Shown here piece by piece: positions 36,622-45,444 of a stretch of DNA of 64,000 nt. The first letter of the stretch is position 1. Each line of letters begins with the position of its first letter. This DNA comes from Planctomycetota bacterium (GTDB taxonomy: Bacteria > Planctomycetota > UBA1135 > JADKAF01). The notes beneath the pieces were generated by a model. That model searched no databases, had not been told where the DNA came from, and saw only the letters and a list, made by a program, of their open reading frames with translations. The stretch spans positions 3,100,001 to 3,164,000 of the forward strand of contig JADKAF010000001.1 of NCBI GenBank assembly GCA_016719295.1, given 5' to 3'. The position numbers and the translations under genes were made by a program.

Positions 36622-37575
36622 ATGGAACGTCGCGAGTTCATCCAGCATCTCGGCCTCGGCGCCTCGGCGCTCGGCTTCGGCGCGGCACGCAGCGCTCACA
36701 GTGCTCACGGTGCTCACAGCGCGCAGGAGCCGAGCCCCGTCCCGCCGACTCGCTCCGAGCGCTTCACGCTCTGCTACGCGCCGCACTTCGGCATGTTCCG
36801 CCACCACGCGGGCGAGAACCTGCTCGATCAGCTCCGCTTCATGCGCGACGAGGGCTTCCGCGCGCTCGAGGACAACGGCATGCCCGGTCGCGATGCCGCG
36901 ACCCAGGCGCAGATCGGAGACGAGCTCGAGCGCCTCGGCATGACCATGGGTGTCTTCGTCGCGCACGCCGACTTCTCGAACCCGAGCTTCGCGACTGCCG
37001 ATCCCGCCGCGCGCGAGCGCATCGCGAAGGACATGCGGAACGCCGTCGAGATCGCGAAGCGCTGCCGCGCGCGCTGGTGCACCGTGGTCCCCGGCACGCT
37101 GTCTCCTCGGGTCGAGCCCGAGTACCAGCTCGCGTGGGTGATCGACAACCTCCGCTTCGCCGCGGAGATCTTGGAGCCTGCGGGCCTCACGATGGTGCTG
37201 GAGCCGCTGAACCACTGGAGCGACCACGCGGGGGTCTTCCTCGCGCGCGTGCCGCAGGCCTTCGCGATCTGCCGCGCGGTGAACTCCCCCGCCTGCAAGA
37301 TCCTGGACGACCTCTACCACCAGCAGATCACCGAGGGTCATCTCATCCGGAACCTGGACCGCGCGTGGAGCGAGATCGCCTACATCCAGGTCGGCGACAA
37401 CCCGGGTCGGAAGGAGCCCGGCACGGGTGAGATCCACTACGGCAACGTCTTCCGCCACCTGAAGGCGAAGGGCTACACCGGCGTCGTCGGCATGGAGCAC
37501 GGCAACGCGAAGCCCGGCAAGGAAGGCGAGCGCGCGCTGATCAAAGCGTACGCGGCGGTGGATCCGAAGGGCTGA
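36622..37575 (+). CDS. Exported TIM-barrel protein, hydroxypyruvate-isomerase-like
   Basis: The protein has 317 residues. The N-terminus MERREFIQHLGLGASALGFG looks like a Tat signal, and a His/Ala-rich tail ends HSA before QEP. The barrel carries the metal and catalytic residues of sugar phosphate isomerase/epimerase (AP endonuclease 2-like) proteins: Glu in MVLEPLNHW, Asp in ILDDLYHQQ, Gln in YIQVGDNPGR and Glu in VGMEHG. This set is typical of hydroxypyruvate isomerase-type enzymes. Export is unusual for the family outside planctomycetes and relatives. The substrate is inferred only. Confidence 0.87.
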   Translation: MERREFIQHLGLGASALGFGAARSAHSAHGAHSAQEPSPVPPTRSERFTLCYAPHFGMFRHHAGENLLDQLRFMRDEGFRALEDNGMPGRDAATQAQIGDELERLGMTMGVFVAHADFSNPSFATADPAARERIAKDMRNAVEIAKRCRARWCTVVPGTLSPRVEPEYQLAWVIDNLRFAAEILEPAGLTMVLEPLNHWSDHAGVFLARVPQAFAICRAVNSPACKILDDLYHQQITEGHLIRNLDRAWSEIAYIQVGDNPGRKEPGTGEIHYGNVFRHLKAKGYTGVVGMEHGNAKPGKEGERALIKAYAAVDPKG

Positions 37576-37627
37576 GCTCGCGCCGTCGCCGGCCGGCATT
37601 CGGGCCGCGTCCGGGCGGCCTTGACCT

Positions 37628-37662
37628 CATGACAATGTGCAGCTCTACTGCACATTATCATG
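37628..37662 (+). promoter_or_regulatory. Near-perfect palindrome over promoter and start codon
   Basis: A 15-bp inverted repeat (37628-37642 with 37648-37662, one mismatch, 5-bp loop) is AT-rich in a GC-rich context. Its right arm ends in the ATG at 37660. TTGACC (37621-37626) with 17 bp to TCTACT (37644-37649) gives a plausible promoter whose -10 lies inside the palindrome. A repressor site, or an RNA hairpin hiding the start, is inferred. Confidence 0.6.
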
Positions 37663-38823
37663 ATAAACCGCATCACGACTGCGGACGATCTCGCCGCCGA
37701 GACCTGCTTCCTCTGGGGTCCGCGTCAGACCGGCAAGAGCACGTTGCTGCGGGAGCTGTTTCCCTCGGCCCCCTTCTACGATCTGCTTCTCGCGCAGGAG
37801 TTCCGGCGCCTCGCTGCGGATCCAGGCCTGCTCTCGCGCGAGGTCGCCGCCCTCGGCTGGAAGCGCGGTCGCCAGCCGCAGCCCATCGTGATCGACGAGA
37901 TCCAGAAGCTCCCGGAGCTCCTGGACGAAGTGCATTCGTTGATCAGCCGCCAGGGCTGGAAGTTCGTGCTGACGGGCTCTAGCCCGCGCAAGCTCTTGCG
38001 TGGCGGCGGGAATCTCCTCGGCGGACGCGCCATTCGGCGCGAGCTCTTTCCCCTGGTCAGCGCCGAGATCGAGGACTTCGACCTGGACCGCGCGCTCAAT
38101 CACGGGCTGCTGCCGCGGCACTATCTCTCGCGCGCTCCGAAGAAGCTGATCGACGCCTACGTCGGCGACTACCTCGCCGAAGAAGTGCTCGCCGAGGCGC
38201 TGACGCGCAACCTCCCGGCGTTCCAGCGAGTGCTCGAAGCGGCCGCGCTCAGCAACGGCCAGATGGTGAACTTCACGACCATCGCGCGCGAGACCGGCAT
38301 CGCCGCGAACACCGTGCGCGCCTACTTCGAGATCCTGGTCGATACGCTGATCGCCACGTGGGTCCCCGCCTACACGAAGCGCGCGAAGCGCCGTGTGATC
38401 CAAGCCCCGCGCTTCTATTTCTTCGACTTGGCGCTCGTGAACGATCTCGCGAAGCGCAGCCGCCTCACCCCGGGGTCGGCGGAGTACGGTCACGCATTCG
38501 AGCACTTCCTCTTCACCGAGCTACGCGCGCACGCGAGCTATCGCGGCGACGGCTATCCCATCGCCTATTGGCACACGGCCTCGGATCTCGAGGTCGACTT
38601 CGTTCTCGGCGAGGCCGAGGTAGCGATCGAAGCGAAGTCGACGGAACGCGTGACGAGCGACCACCTGAAGGGACTGCGCGCTTGGAAGGAGGAGCGCCCG
38701 CGCTGCCGCTGCATCCTGGCCTGCCGCGCGCCTCGGCCGAGTCGCACGGAAGACGGCATCGAAGTGCTGCCGTGGGCCGAGTTCCTGAAGATGCTCTGGG
38801 CAGGTGAGATCCACCCACGCTGA
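37660..38823 (+). CDS. AAA-type ATPase with DUF4143 domain
   Basis: The protein has 387 residues. Walker A is GPRQTGKST near residue 20 and Walker B PIVIDEIQK near 75; GSSPRKLLRGG is the sensor-1-type segment. The middle has a winged-helix-like part (VNFTTIARETGIAANTVRAY) and the C-terminal DUF4143 domain with a nuclease-like core (SDLEVDFVLGEAEVAIEAKS). The latter resembles the D-(ExK) pattern of PD-(D/E)XK folds. The family is widespread, mobile-looking and poorly characterised. A kinase gene begins 11 nt after its stop. A palindrome covers its start (37628-37662). Confidence 0.9.
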   Translation: MINRITTADDLAAETCFLWGPRQTGKSTLLRELFPSAPFYDLLLAQEFRRLAADPGLLSREVAALGWKRGRQPQPIVIDEIQKLPELLDEVHSLISRQGWKFVLTGSSPRKLLRGGGNLLGGRAIRRELFPLVSAEIEDFDLDRALNHGLLPRHYLSRAPKKLIDAYVGDYLAEEVLAEALTRNLPAFQRVLEAAALSNGQMVNFTTIARETGIAANTVRAYFEILVDTLIATWVPAYTKRAKRRVIQAPRFYFFDLALVNDLAKRSRLTPGSAEYGHAFEHFLFTELRAHASYRGDGYPIAYWHTASDLEVDFVLGEAEVAIEAKSTERVTSDHLKGLRAWKEERPRCRCILACRAPRPSRTEDGIEVLPWAEFLKMLWAGEIHPR

Positions 38824-38834
38824 AACTCAGGCCC

Positions 38835-41800
38835 ATGACTTCCTCTCCCACCCCCTTCCACCGCCTCGACCGCGCGATCGAGCTCTACGCCGCGTGGCAG
38901 ACCAGCGAGCCGCGACCGCCGGCCGAAGAGCTGCTCGCGGCGCATCCCGAGCTGCGCGAGCTCTTGGAGCCGTTGCTCGCGGGAGAGCTGGGCCCATCGG
39001 AGGACGGTGAAGAGCGCTTCGTGCCGCGGCGCGAGCTCGCGGGTTCGAAGCTCGGCGACTACGAGCTGCTGCGCGAGCTCGGGCGCGGCGCGATGGGCGT
39101 CGTGTACGAAGCGCGCCATCTCTCGCTCGGCCGCACGGTGGCGGTGAAGGTGCTGCCCCCGGGCGCCGACTTCTCGGCGCGCGCGCTGGCGCGTTTCCGC
39201 CGCGAGGCGATCCTCGTCGCGCGCCTCGATCACGAGTCCGTGGTGCAGGTCCACGACGTCGGCGAGCACGAGGGACTGTCGTACTTCGTGATGGAGCGCG
39301 TCGACGGGTTGCCGCTCCACGCGGTGATCGAAGCCGAGCGCGCGCGGCGCAGACGCGGAGATCCCGAGCTCGCGATCCCCGCCCTCGTCGCGGAGCTGGA
39401 ACGCGGGCCATCGACCACCACGCCGCGACGTGAGCGCTCGCGAGCCGCGGCCGAGCGCGAGATCGCGCAAGCCGATTACTTCCACTCCGCGGCGCGGCTC
39501 ATCCTGCAGGTGGCGGGCGCGCTGCAGCACGCGCACGAGCACGGCGTGGTGCACCGCGACGTGAAGCCCTCGAACCTCTTGGTGCAAGCCGATGGCCGCG
39601 TCGTGCTCACCGACTTCGGGCTCGCGCGCGAGAGCGGCTTGCCGTCGATCACGCGCACGGGCGACTTCGCGGGAACGCCGCACTACGTCTCGCCCGAGCA
39701 GGCCCGCGGCGAGAGCGATCGCGTCGATGCGCGCTCCGACGTCTTCTCGCTGGGGGTCACGCTCTACGAGCTGCTGACCCTGCGGCGCCCATTCCGCGGC
39801 CGGACCTCCGCCGAGGTGCTGCGCGGCATCCTCACGGACGATCCGCCCGCACCGCGCCACGTCGATCGCGCGATCCCCGCGGACCTCTCCGCCATCGCAC
39901 AGCACGCGCTCGAGAAGTCACCCGCGCGGCGCTACGCGAGCGCGGGCGAGATGGCGCAGGACCTCCTCGCCTTCCTCGAGCACCGCCCGGTCGCGGCGCG
40001 GCCGATCACGCGCTGGCGAAGGCTTCGGCGCTGGGTGCGACGAGAGCCGCTGCGAGCGGCGCTCGCGCTCGCGGGCCTGCTCGTGCTCGTGCTCTCCGCC
40101 GTCGCCCTCGAGAGCCGCGCGCGCGAAGAGCGCTTGCTCCGCGAATCGACGCGCCAGCGCGAGCTCGCCGAGCACGAGTCTTACCGCTCCTCGCTGATGC
40201 AGACGCGCAGCGCTCTGCTCGCGCAGGATCCCGACGGCGCGCGGCGCGCTCTCGATGCGGCGCCGGAGCACCTCCGCGAATGGGAGTGGTTCCACTGCGC
40301 CTCGCGCATCGACCGCAGCGCCTGGTGCGCGCGCCAGCCCGAGCAGCGCGTCGAGGCGCTCGCGTTCTCTGGCGACAGCGCGTTCGTCGCGACCAAGTGG
40401 AGCGACGGCGTCGTGCGCGCGCACGCGCTCCGCGACGGGACCTTGCTCGCGGAGCGTCCGGCCGGCGAGAGCGCGGTGCAGCGCATCGCGGCGACGGCGG
40501 AGAGCCTTTGGCTCGGCACGAGCGACGGCGCGCTCCGACGCCGCTCACTCCGCGATGACGCGGAGCAGATCGCGGCGACGCTCGACGGTGGTTGGGTCGA
40601 GCTCGCCTCGGTGCGCGATGGAGAACGCGTGATCGGTGTCACTCCGCAAGGCGTGATCGCCGTCTTCGGCGCCGCGGACGGGCGCGAGCTCGCGCGGATC
40701 GAGACCGGACAAGCCGTGCGCCGCGCCTTCGCGAGCCCGAGCGGCGCGCGGGTGGCGCTCGTCGAGGAAGGGCTGCAGCTCGCGTTCTGGGAGCTCGACC
40801 GCGGAGCGCGCAGCGCGATCGTGCGACCGTGCCGCGCAGAGACGCCGCTCGAGCCGGAGAAGCGCTGGCCGGCGGCGTTGATCGAGGCCGGGGTGTTCAC
40901 GCCCGACGAAGCGCGCTTCGCGAGCGGCTGTCGCGATGGCCTCGTTCAGCTCTGGGACTGCGCGACCGGGCGTTCGGCCTTCCGCTACGAAGGGCATGCC
41001 GGGCTCGTGAGAACGCTCGCGATCAGCCCCGACGGGCGGCGCCTCGCGACCGGCTCGCGCGATCGTACCGGCACGCTCTGGGATCTCGAGCGGGGCTCGC
41101 TCTTGGCGACGCTGCGAGGTGCAGCGCACGAGCTGCGCTCGGTCGCGTTCGATCCGCGCGCCTCGCTCCTCGCGACGGCATCGTGGGACGGATCGCTGCG
41201 CCTCCACCGCGCGAGCGATGGACGCGAGCGCGGCGCGCTGCCGGGGCACACGGACGGCATCTACCAAGTCGCCTTCGCGCCCGATGGCGAGCGGCTCGTC
41301 TCGCACGCGGACGATGGCACGCTGCGCGGCTGGGAGCTCGGCGCGGCGCTCGGAGACACCGCGACGGAGCACGCGGACTTGGTGCTCGCGCTGGCCTTCG
41401 CGAGCGACGGTGCGCTGCTCAGCTCCTGCGTCGAGGAGACGGCGCGAAGAGTCGAGCTCGACTCCGGTGTCGAGCGACCGCTCGGCACCTTCGCGCAAGT
41501 GCATTCGATCGCGTGCGATCCCAGCGGCTCGCGCGCGTTGCTCGGCAACGCCGAAGGCGAGCTCGCGCTGGTCGATGCGACGAGCGGCGAGGAGCGCTGG
41601 CGAGCTCGGCCGCATCGCGGCATCGTGCTCGCGCTGCACGTCTCCGCCGACGGCGCTCGCGCGGCTTCGGGCGGCGCGGATCGCGTCCTGCGGATCACCG
41701 ACCTCGAGAGCGGGCGCGAGCTCGCGAGCTACGAGGGTCACCGCGGCGTCATCACCGGCGTCGCGTTGCTCGGTGACGGCAGCGGCGTGTTCAGTGCGGC

Positions 41801-42236
41801 CTACGACGGCGCCCTGCGCTACTTCGATCTCGGCACGGGCGCCTCTGCGATCGTCGAGACGGGGCTCTCGCGCGAGCTGCACGCGCTCGCGCTCGACCCC
41901 ACGGAGCGCTGGCTCGCCGTCGGGGGCGAGGATCGCGTCATCGCGCTCGTCGAGGTCGCGACGCGCCGCGTGCTCAGGCATCTTCACGGCAGCGCCCACA
42001 GGATCCGCGCCCTGGCTTGGCTGCCGAGCTCGAAGCGCCTCGTCTCCGCCGGCGACGACCGGCTCCTGCGCCTCTGGGACGCCGAACGCGGGGAGGATCT
42101 CGCGATCCTCTCGGGCCACGCCGACTGGGTGCGCTCCCTCGCCGTGAGCCGCGACGGGACGCGGATCGCCTCGGGCGGCGAAGATGGCGTCGTGCGGATC
42201 TGGAGCGCGCCGGGCTATGGAGGCGGAGGCGATTGA
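38835..42236 (+). CDS. Receptor-type Ser/Thr protein kinase with WD40 beta-propeller tail
   Basis: The protein has 1133 residues. Kinase motifs: Gly loop GRGAMG (83-88), catalytic Lys105, HRDVKPSN (240-247), DFG (260-262) and SPE (286-288). An insertion rich in Arg/Glu/Pro (about 165-210) separates the lobes. A transmembrane helix (~406-424) is followed by a short helical part and many WD40 repeats (from ~475 to the end, for example ISPDGRRLATGSRDRTGTLW). The propeller would be extracytoplasmic if the kinase is cytosolic. The N-terminal 65 residues may be a small helical domain. The sigma-factor gene begins 85 bp later. An 11-nt gap separates it from the DUF4143 gene. Confidence 0.93.
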   Translation: MTSSPTPFHRLDRAIELYAAWQTSEPRPPAEELLAAHPELRELLEPLLAGELGPSEDGEERFVPRRELAGSKLGDYELLRELGRGAMGVVYEARHLSLGRTVAVKVLPPGADFSARALARFRREAILVARLDHESVVQVHDVGEHEGLSYFVMERVDGLPLHAVIEAERARRRRGDPELAIPALVAELERGPSTTTPRRERSRAAAEREIAQADYFHSAARLILQVAGALQHAHEHGVVHRDVKPSNLLVQADGRVVLTDFGLARESGLPSITRTGDFAGTPHYVSPEQARGESDRVDARSDVFSLGVTLYELLTLRRPFRGRTSAEVLRGILTDDPPAPRHVDRAIPADLSAIAQHALEKSPARRYASAGEMAQDLLAFLEHRPVAARPITRWRRLRRWVRREPLRAALALAGLLVLVLSAVALESRAREERLLRESTRQRELAEHESYRSSLMQTRSALLAQDPDGARRALDAAPEHLREWEWFHCASRIDRSAWCARQPEQRVEALAFSGDSAFVATKWSDGVVRAHALRDGTLLAERPAGESAVQRIAATAESLWLGTSDGALRRRSLRDDAEQIAATLDGGWVELASVRDGERVIGVTPQGVIAVFGAADGRELARIETGQAVRRAFASPSGARVALVEEGLQLAFWELDRGARSAIVRPCRAETPLEPEKRWPAALIEAGVFTPDEARFASGCRDGLVQLWDCATGRSAFRYEGHAGLVRTLAISPDGRRLATGSRDRTGTLWDLERGSLLATLRGAAHELRSVAFDPRASLLATASWDGSLRLHRASDGRERGALPGHTDGIYQVAFAPDGERLVSHADDGTLRGWELGAALGDTATEHADLVLALAFASDGALLSSCVEETARRVELDSGVERPLGTFAQVHSIACDPSGSRALLGNAEGELALVDATSGEERWRARPHRGIVLALHVSADGARAASGGADRVLRITDLESGRELASYEGHRGVITGVALLGDGSGVFSAAYDGALRYFDLGTGASAIVETGLSRELHALALDPTERWLAVGGEDRVIALVEVATRRVLRHLHGSAHRIRALAWLPSSKRLVSAGDDRLLRLWDAERGEDLAILSGHADWVRSLAVSRDGTRIASGGEDGVVRIWSAPGYGGGGD

Positions 42237-42321
42237 GCTCGTTCGCGCCAAGCACTTGTCCGCTGCGCGCGCCTCTCCCGCTTCCCTCTCGTTCCACCGC
42301 CACTTCCCCCACGAACCCGCG

Positions 42322-42927
42322 ATGTCCGCAGAGCCCCTCGACACCGCCGACCTCCTGCAGCGCTGGCACGGCGGCGAGAAGCACGCGCTGGAGGCCCTGC
42401 TCCAACGCGACCTCCCGTGGATCGAGGCCCTCGTTCGCAAGCGCCTCGGCCCTCTGCTGCGCGGCAAGGCCGAGACCGTCGACTACGTGCAGGACGCCGT
42501 CGTCGAAGTGCTGCGCTACGGCCCGCGCTTCGTCTGCTCCGACCGCGAGCGCTTCCGCGCGCTGCTGGCCCGCATCGTCGAGAACACGCTGCGCGACAAG
42601 CACGACTGGCACCGCGCGCGTCGGCGCGCCGCCGAGCGCGAAGCCGCGCTGCCGAGCGAGAGCGTGCTCGACCTGGACGGCAGCGCCGAGCGCCCGAGCC
42701 GCATCTGCGAGCAGCGCGAGCGCGAGCAGTGGATCCGCCTCGCGCTGGAGCTCATCGATCCCGACGAGCGTCAGGTGATCCTGCTGCGCGAATGGGAGCA
42801 GCTCTCCTTCGAGGAGATCGGCATCAAGCTCGGCTGCAGCGAGGAAGCCGCGCGCAAGCGCACTCGCGCGCTGCCCCGTCTCGTGGAGCGCGTCCGCGAC
42901 CTGCAGGCCGGTCGCATCGAACCCTGA
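42322..42927 (+). CDS. ECF-type sigma-70 factor next to the WD40 kinase
   Basis: The protein has 201 residues from ATG 42322. Region 2 includes VDYVQDAVVEVLRYGPRF, and region 4 has a helix-turn-helix (LSFEEIGIKLGCSEEAARKR) preceded by DPDERQVILLREW. No region 3 is seen, as in ECF factors. An alternative ATG at 42217 overlaps the kinase stop and would add 35 residues. No anti-sigma factor is nearby; kinase-linked ECF factors are known from planctomycetes, so phosphorylation by the neighbouring kinase is a reasonable inference. Confidence 0.88.
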   Translation: MSAEPLDTADLLQRWHGGEKHALEALLQRDLPWIEALVRKRLGPLLRGKAETVDYVQDAVVEVLRYGPRFVCSDRERFRALLARIVENTLRDKHDWHRARRRAAEREAALPSESVLDLDGSAERPSRICEQREREQWIRLALELIDPDERQVILLREWEQLSFEEIGIKLGCSEEAARKRTRALPRLVERVRDLQAGRIEP

Positions 42928-43128
42928 GCTGCGGAGCGATGCCATCGGCGGATCGCCCTCATGGATCACGAGGGAGCGCTGGCGAACGAGAGCAGGGCGC
43001 AGAAGCGAAACGTTCCTGCCATCGGCTTCCGACTGCGGTCGAGCTCCCTTTCGCGACGACGAGCGCGCGATCTCGAGCACCAACGCATGGCAGAGCCGTC
43101 AGCGCCGGTCGCGTGGTATCTTCGCGCC

Positions 43129-43407
43129 ATGGTCAGAGTCCAGCTCACCCGCCACTTGTTCACCTTCTTCCCTGGGTTGGAAGGGAAGGCGATCGAGGTC
43201 GAGGCCGCGACCGTCGCCGACGTGGTCCGATCGCTGGACGCGCTGGCGCCCGGCATCGGCTTCTACATCTGCGATGAGCTCGGGCGGTTGCGCACCCATG
43301 TGAATATCTTCGTCAGCAAGCAGATGATCCGCGATCGGCATGCTCTCTCGGACGCGGTCGCGGCGAACGACGAAGTCTTCATTCTCCAAGCCTTGAGCGG
43401 AGGTTAG
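43129..43407 (+). CDS. ThiS/MoaD-like sulfur-carrier-type protein ending in Gly-Gly
   Basis: The protein has 92 residues from ATG 43129. Beta-grasp features include alternating strands VRVQLTRHLFTFFP, the helix VADVVRSLDALAPGIG and NIFVSKQMIRD, and the C-terminus ends LQALSGG. A terminal Gly-Gly is the adenylation/thiocarboxylation site in ThiS/MoaD carriers. No E1-like (ThiF/MoeB) enzyme is encoded in the window. TATCTT ends 6 nt before ATG and no SD is seen. The last two codons (GGAGGT) double as the SD of the next gene. Confidence 0.88.
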   Translation: MVRVQLTRHLFTFFPGLEGKAIEVEAATVADVVRSLDALAPGIGFYICDELGRLRTHVNIFVSKQMIRDRHALSDAVAANDEVFILQALSGG

Positions 43408-43411
43408 TGGA
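43399..43411 (+). promoter_or_regulatory. Ribosome binding site inside the Gly-Gly codons
   Basis: GGAGGT (43399-43404) encodes the terminal diglycine of the carrier protein and is also a perfect SD, 7 nt (counted from GGAGG) before the ATG at 43411. The TAG stop is between them. This implies tight translational coupling of the two genes. Confidence 0.7.
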
Positions 43412-44586
43412 TGTCCTCACGCATTCTGATCGGGACCCGCAAGGGGACCTTCATCGCCGAGAAGACGAGCAGGGGCTGGTGCCCGCGCTTGTCCGGACAC
43501 GCCGGCTCCGGCGTGAACTTCGTCGCCGCGGATCCGCACACGGGGCGCTTGTGGGCGCTGCTCGGACACGGGCACTGGGGCGCCAAGCTCTCGATCTCGG
43601 ACGACGCCGGTGCGACGTGGTCGGACGCCGGCGCGCAGATCAAGTACCCCGAAGGCGCGCGCTTCATCGGACAGGACATGTACGAGGACGCCTCCTCCAG
43701 CTTCGGCGTCGGGTGGAAGATCCGGACGAAGCCGGCCACGCTCGCGAAGCTCTGGGTCATCGCGTTCGGACCAGAGGGACGCGTCTTCGTGGGCACGATC
43801 CCCGGCGGTCTCTTCGAGAGCCGGGACGGCGGTGCTTCGTTCGCCTTGAACCTGCGACTCTGGAACCACCCTTCGCGCGGCGGCGATCTCTCGCAGGGCG
43901 ACGCCGCAGCGGAGACGAAGTGGTTCGGGACTCCGGCCTCCGAAGGCGGCGACTTCGCGCCGGGCATCCACTCGATCGAGATCGATCCGCGCCAACCCGA
44001 TCGCATGCTGATCGGAGTCTCCACCGCGGGCGTGATCGAAACGACCGATGGCGGCAAGACCTGGCGCAGCCGGAACAAGGGCATGACCCTCGACCACACG
44101 CCCGAGCCGGACGCCGAGTGGGGCCACGACGTGCATGCGATCGAGCTCTGCAAGGGCGCGCCCGAGCACGTCTGGCAGCAGAACCACACGGGCATCTACT
44201 ACAGCCGCGATGGCGCCGCGACGTGGACGCGCGTGAGCAAGCCCGAGAACGGCGTGCGCTTCGGGTTCCCCGTGACGACGGATGCCGAGGACGGGCGCGT
44301 CGCGTGGGTCCTGCCCGCCGAAGGCGACAACAAGCGGATGGCGATCGGCGGCGGGCTCTTCGTCGCGCGAACGGACGATGGAGGACAGTCCTGGAGAACC
44401 CTGCGAGCAGGGCTGCCTCAAGAGCTCGCGTACGACGTGGTCTATCGCCACGCGCTGCACAACGACGCCGGCTCGGTGGCCTTCGGCAGCACCACGGGCA
44501 ACCTCTACGTCAGCGACGATCGAGGTGAGCAGTGGGCCACCGTGGCGAACAACCTGCCGCCGATCTACTCGGTGCGCTTCGCGTAG
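43411..44586 (+). CDS. BNR/Asp-box beta-propeller protein (sialidase-like fold)
   Basis: The protein has 391 residues with no signal peptide (MSSRILIGTRKGTFIAEKTS). At least six Asp-box motifs are seen: SDDAGATW, SRDGGASF, TTDGGKTW, SRDGAATW, TDDGGQSW and SDDRGEQW. This predicts a six-bladed BNR propeller as in sialidases and YCF48-like proteins. Sialidase catalytic residues (Arg triad, FRIP) are not evident, so enzymatic activity is doubtful. It is coupled to the MoaD-like gene by a 3-nt gap and to the sigma-factor gene by a 6-nt gap. Confidence 0.9.
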   Translation: MSSRILIGTRKGTFIAEKTSRGWCPRLSGHAGSGVNFVAADPHTGRLWALLGHGHWGAKLSISDDAGATWSDAGAQIKYPEGARFIGQDMYEDASSSFGVGWKIRTKPATLAKLWVIAFGPEGRVFVGTIPGGLFESRDGGASFALNLRLWNHPSRGGDLSQGDAAAETKWFGTPASEGGDFAPGIHSIEIDPRQPDRMLIGVSTAGVIETTDGGKTWRSRNKGMTLDHTPEPDAEWGHDVHAIELCKGAPEHVWQQNHTGIYYSRDGAATWTRVSKPENGVRFGFPVTTDAEDGRVAWVLPAEGDNKRMAIGGGLFVARTDDGGQSWRTLRAGLPQELAYDVVYRHALHNDAGSVAFGSTTGNLYVSDDRGEQWATVANNLPPIYSVRFA

Positions 44587-44592
44587 CATTCG

Positions 44593-45210
44593 ATGCAGCC
44601 CATCTCGTCGCTGGAGCGCGCCTCCTCCGAGCAGTGGAACCGGCTCATCGAATCGGTCGGCCCCGCCGCGATGCTGCTCGTCGTGCGCGCGCGCATGTCG
44701 CCGGCCATGCTCGCGCGCCTCGCTCCCGAGGACGTGTGGCAGGAGACGCTGCTCCATGCGTGGCGCGATCGCACGCAGTGCACCTGGCAGGGCTTGCCCG
44801 CGTTCCGCCGCTGGCTGATCTCGATCCTGGAGCACCGCCTGCTCGACCTGGCCGAAGCGGCCGAGCGCAAGAAGCGCGGCGGCGGTGCGCAGCCGCTCTC
44901 GCTCGACGCGCGCGCCGCGCCAGCGGAGGCGAGCTCGCTCGGCTTCGCGGGCCCGATCGCCTCGACGACGCCGAGCCGCGTCGCGATGGATCGCGAAGCG
45001 GCGACGGCGATCGCCGAGGCCCTCCAGGAGCTCCCCGAGGAGCTGCGCGAGGTCGTGCGCCTGCGCCTGATCGAGGATCTCTCGATGCCGGAGGTGGCCG
45101 AGCGCACCGGCCTCGGGCTCTCGGCCGCGCAGCATCGCTTCCGGAAAGGCGCCGAGAGCTACCAGCGCGCCCTCGCGCGGCGCCTGCGCGGCGACTCGCG
45201 CGTGGGCTGA
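44593..45210 (+). CDS. ECF-type sigma-70 factor downstream of the carrier/propeller pair
   Basis: The protein has 205 residues and starts 6 nt after the BNR stop. Region 2 contains LAPEDVWQETLLHAWRDR. The linker is Ala/Ser-rich. Region 4 has LPEELREVVRLRLIEDLSMP followed by an HTH (VAERTGLGLSAAQHRFRKG). It differs clearly from the sigma factor at 42322, so the two are not a recent duplication. Its gene spacing ties it to the MoaD-BNR pair, while the TPR kinase follows after 234 bp. Confidence 0.88.
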   Translation: MQPISSLERASSEQWNRLIESVGPAAMLLVVRARMSPAMLARLAPEDVWQETLLHAWRDRTQCTWQGLPAFRRWLISILEHRLLDLAEAAERKKRGGGAQPLSLDARAAPAEASSLGFAGPIASTTPSRVAMDREAATAIAEALQELPEELREVVRLRLIEDLSMPEVAERTGLGLSAAQHRFRKGAESYQRALARRLRGDSRVG

Positions 45211-45444
45211 GTTCGGGCGGAGAGCGCAGCGCCCGGTCGCCGCGGAGCGCCCGCCCGACGACGCTCGAGCCGGACTCCGGGCGAGCACTGCGGCCAAAGT
45301 GCAACTCGGCTGCTCTTCCGCTGCCTACATAGAGGCGGCGCGCGGAGGCGAGGACGACCGCCCCTTCTCTCGGCGGCGAGAAAGCGCGATGGTTCCGCTC
45401 GCGTTCGCCTCTCCCTTCGCTGGAGCGCCCCCGCGCCGCCGCGC

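Noticed and set aside
43411..44586. True sialidase activity for the BNR protein
   Set aside because: Asp-boxes are present, but no Arg triad, Tyr nucleophile context or FRIP motif is visible, and there is no signal peptide.
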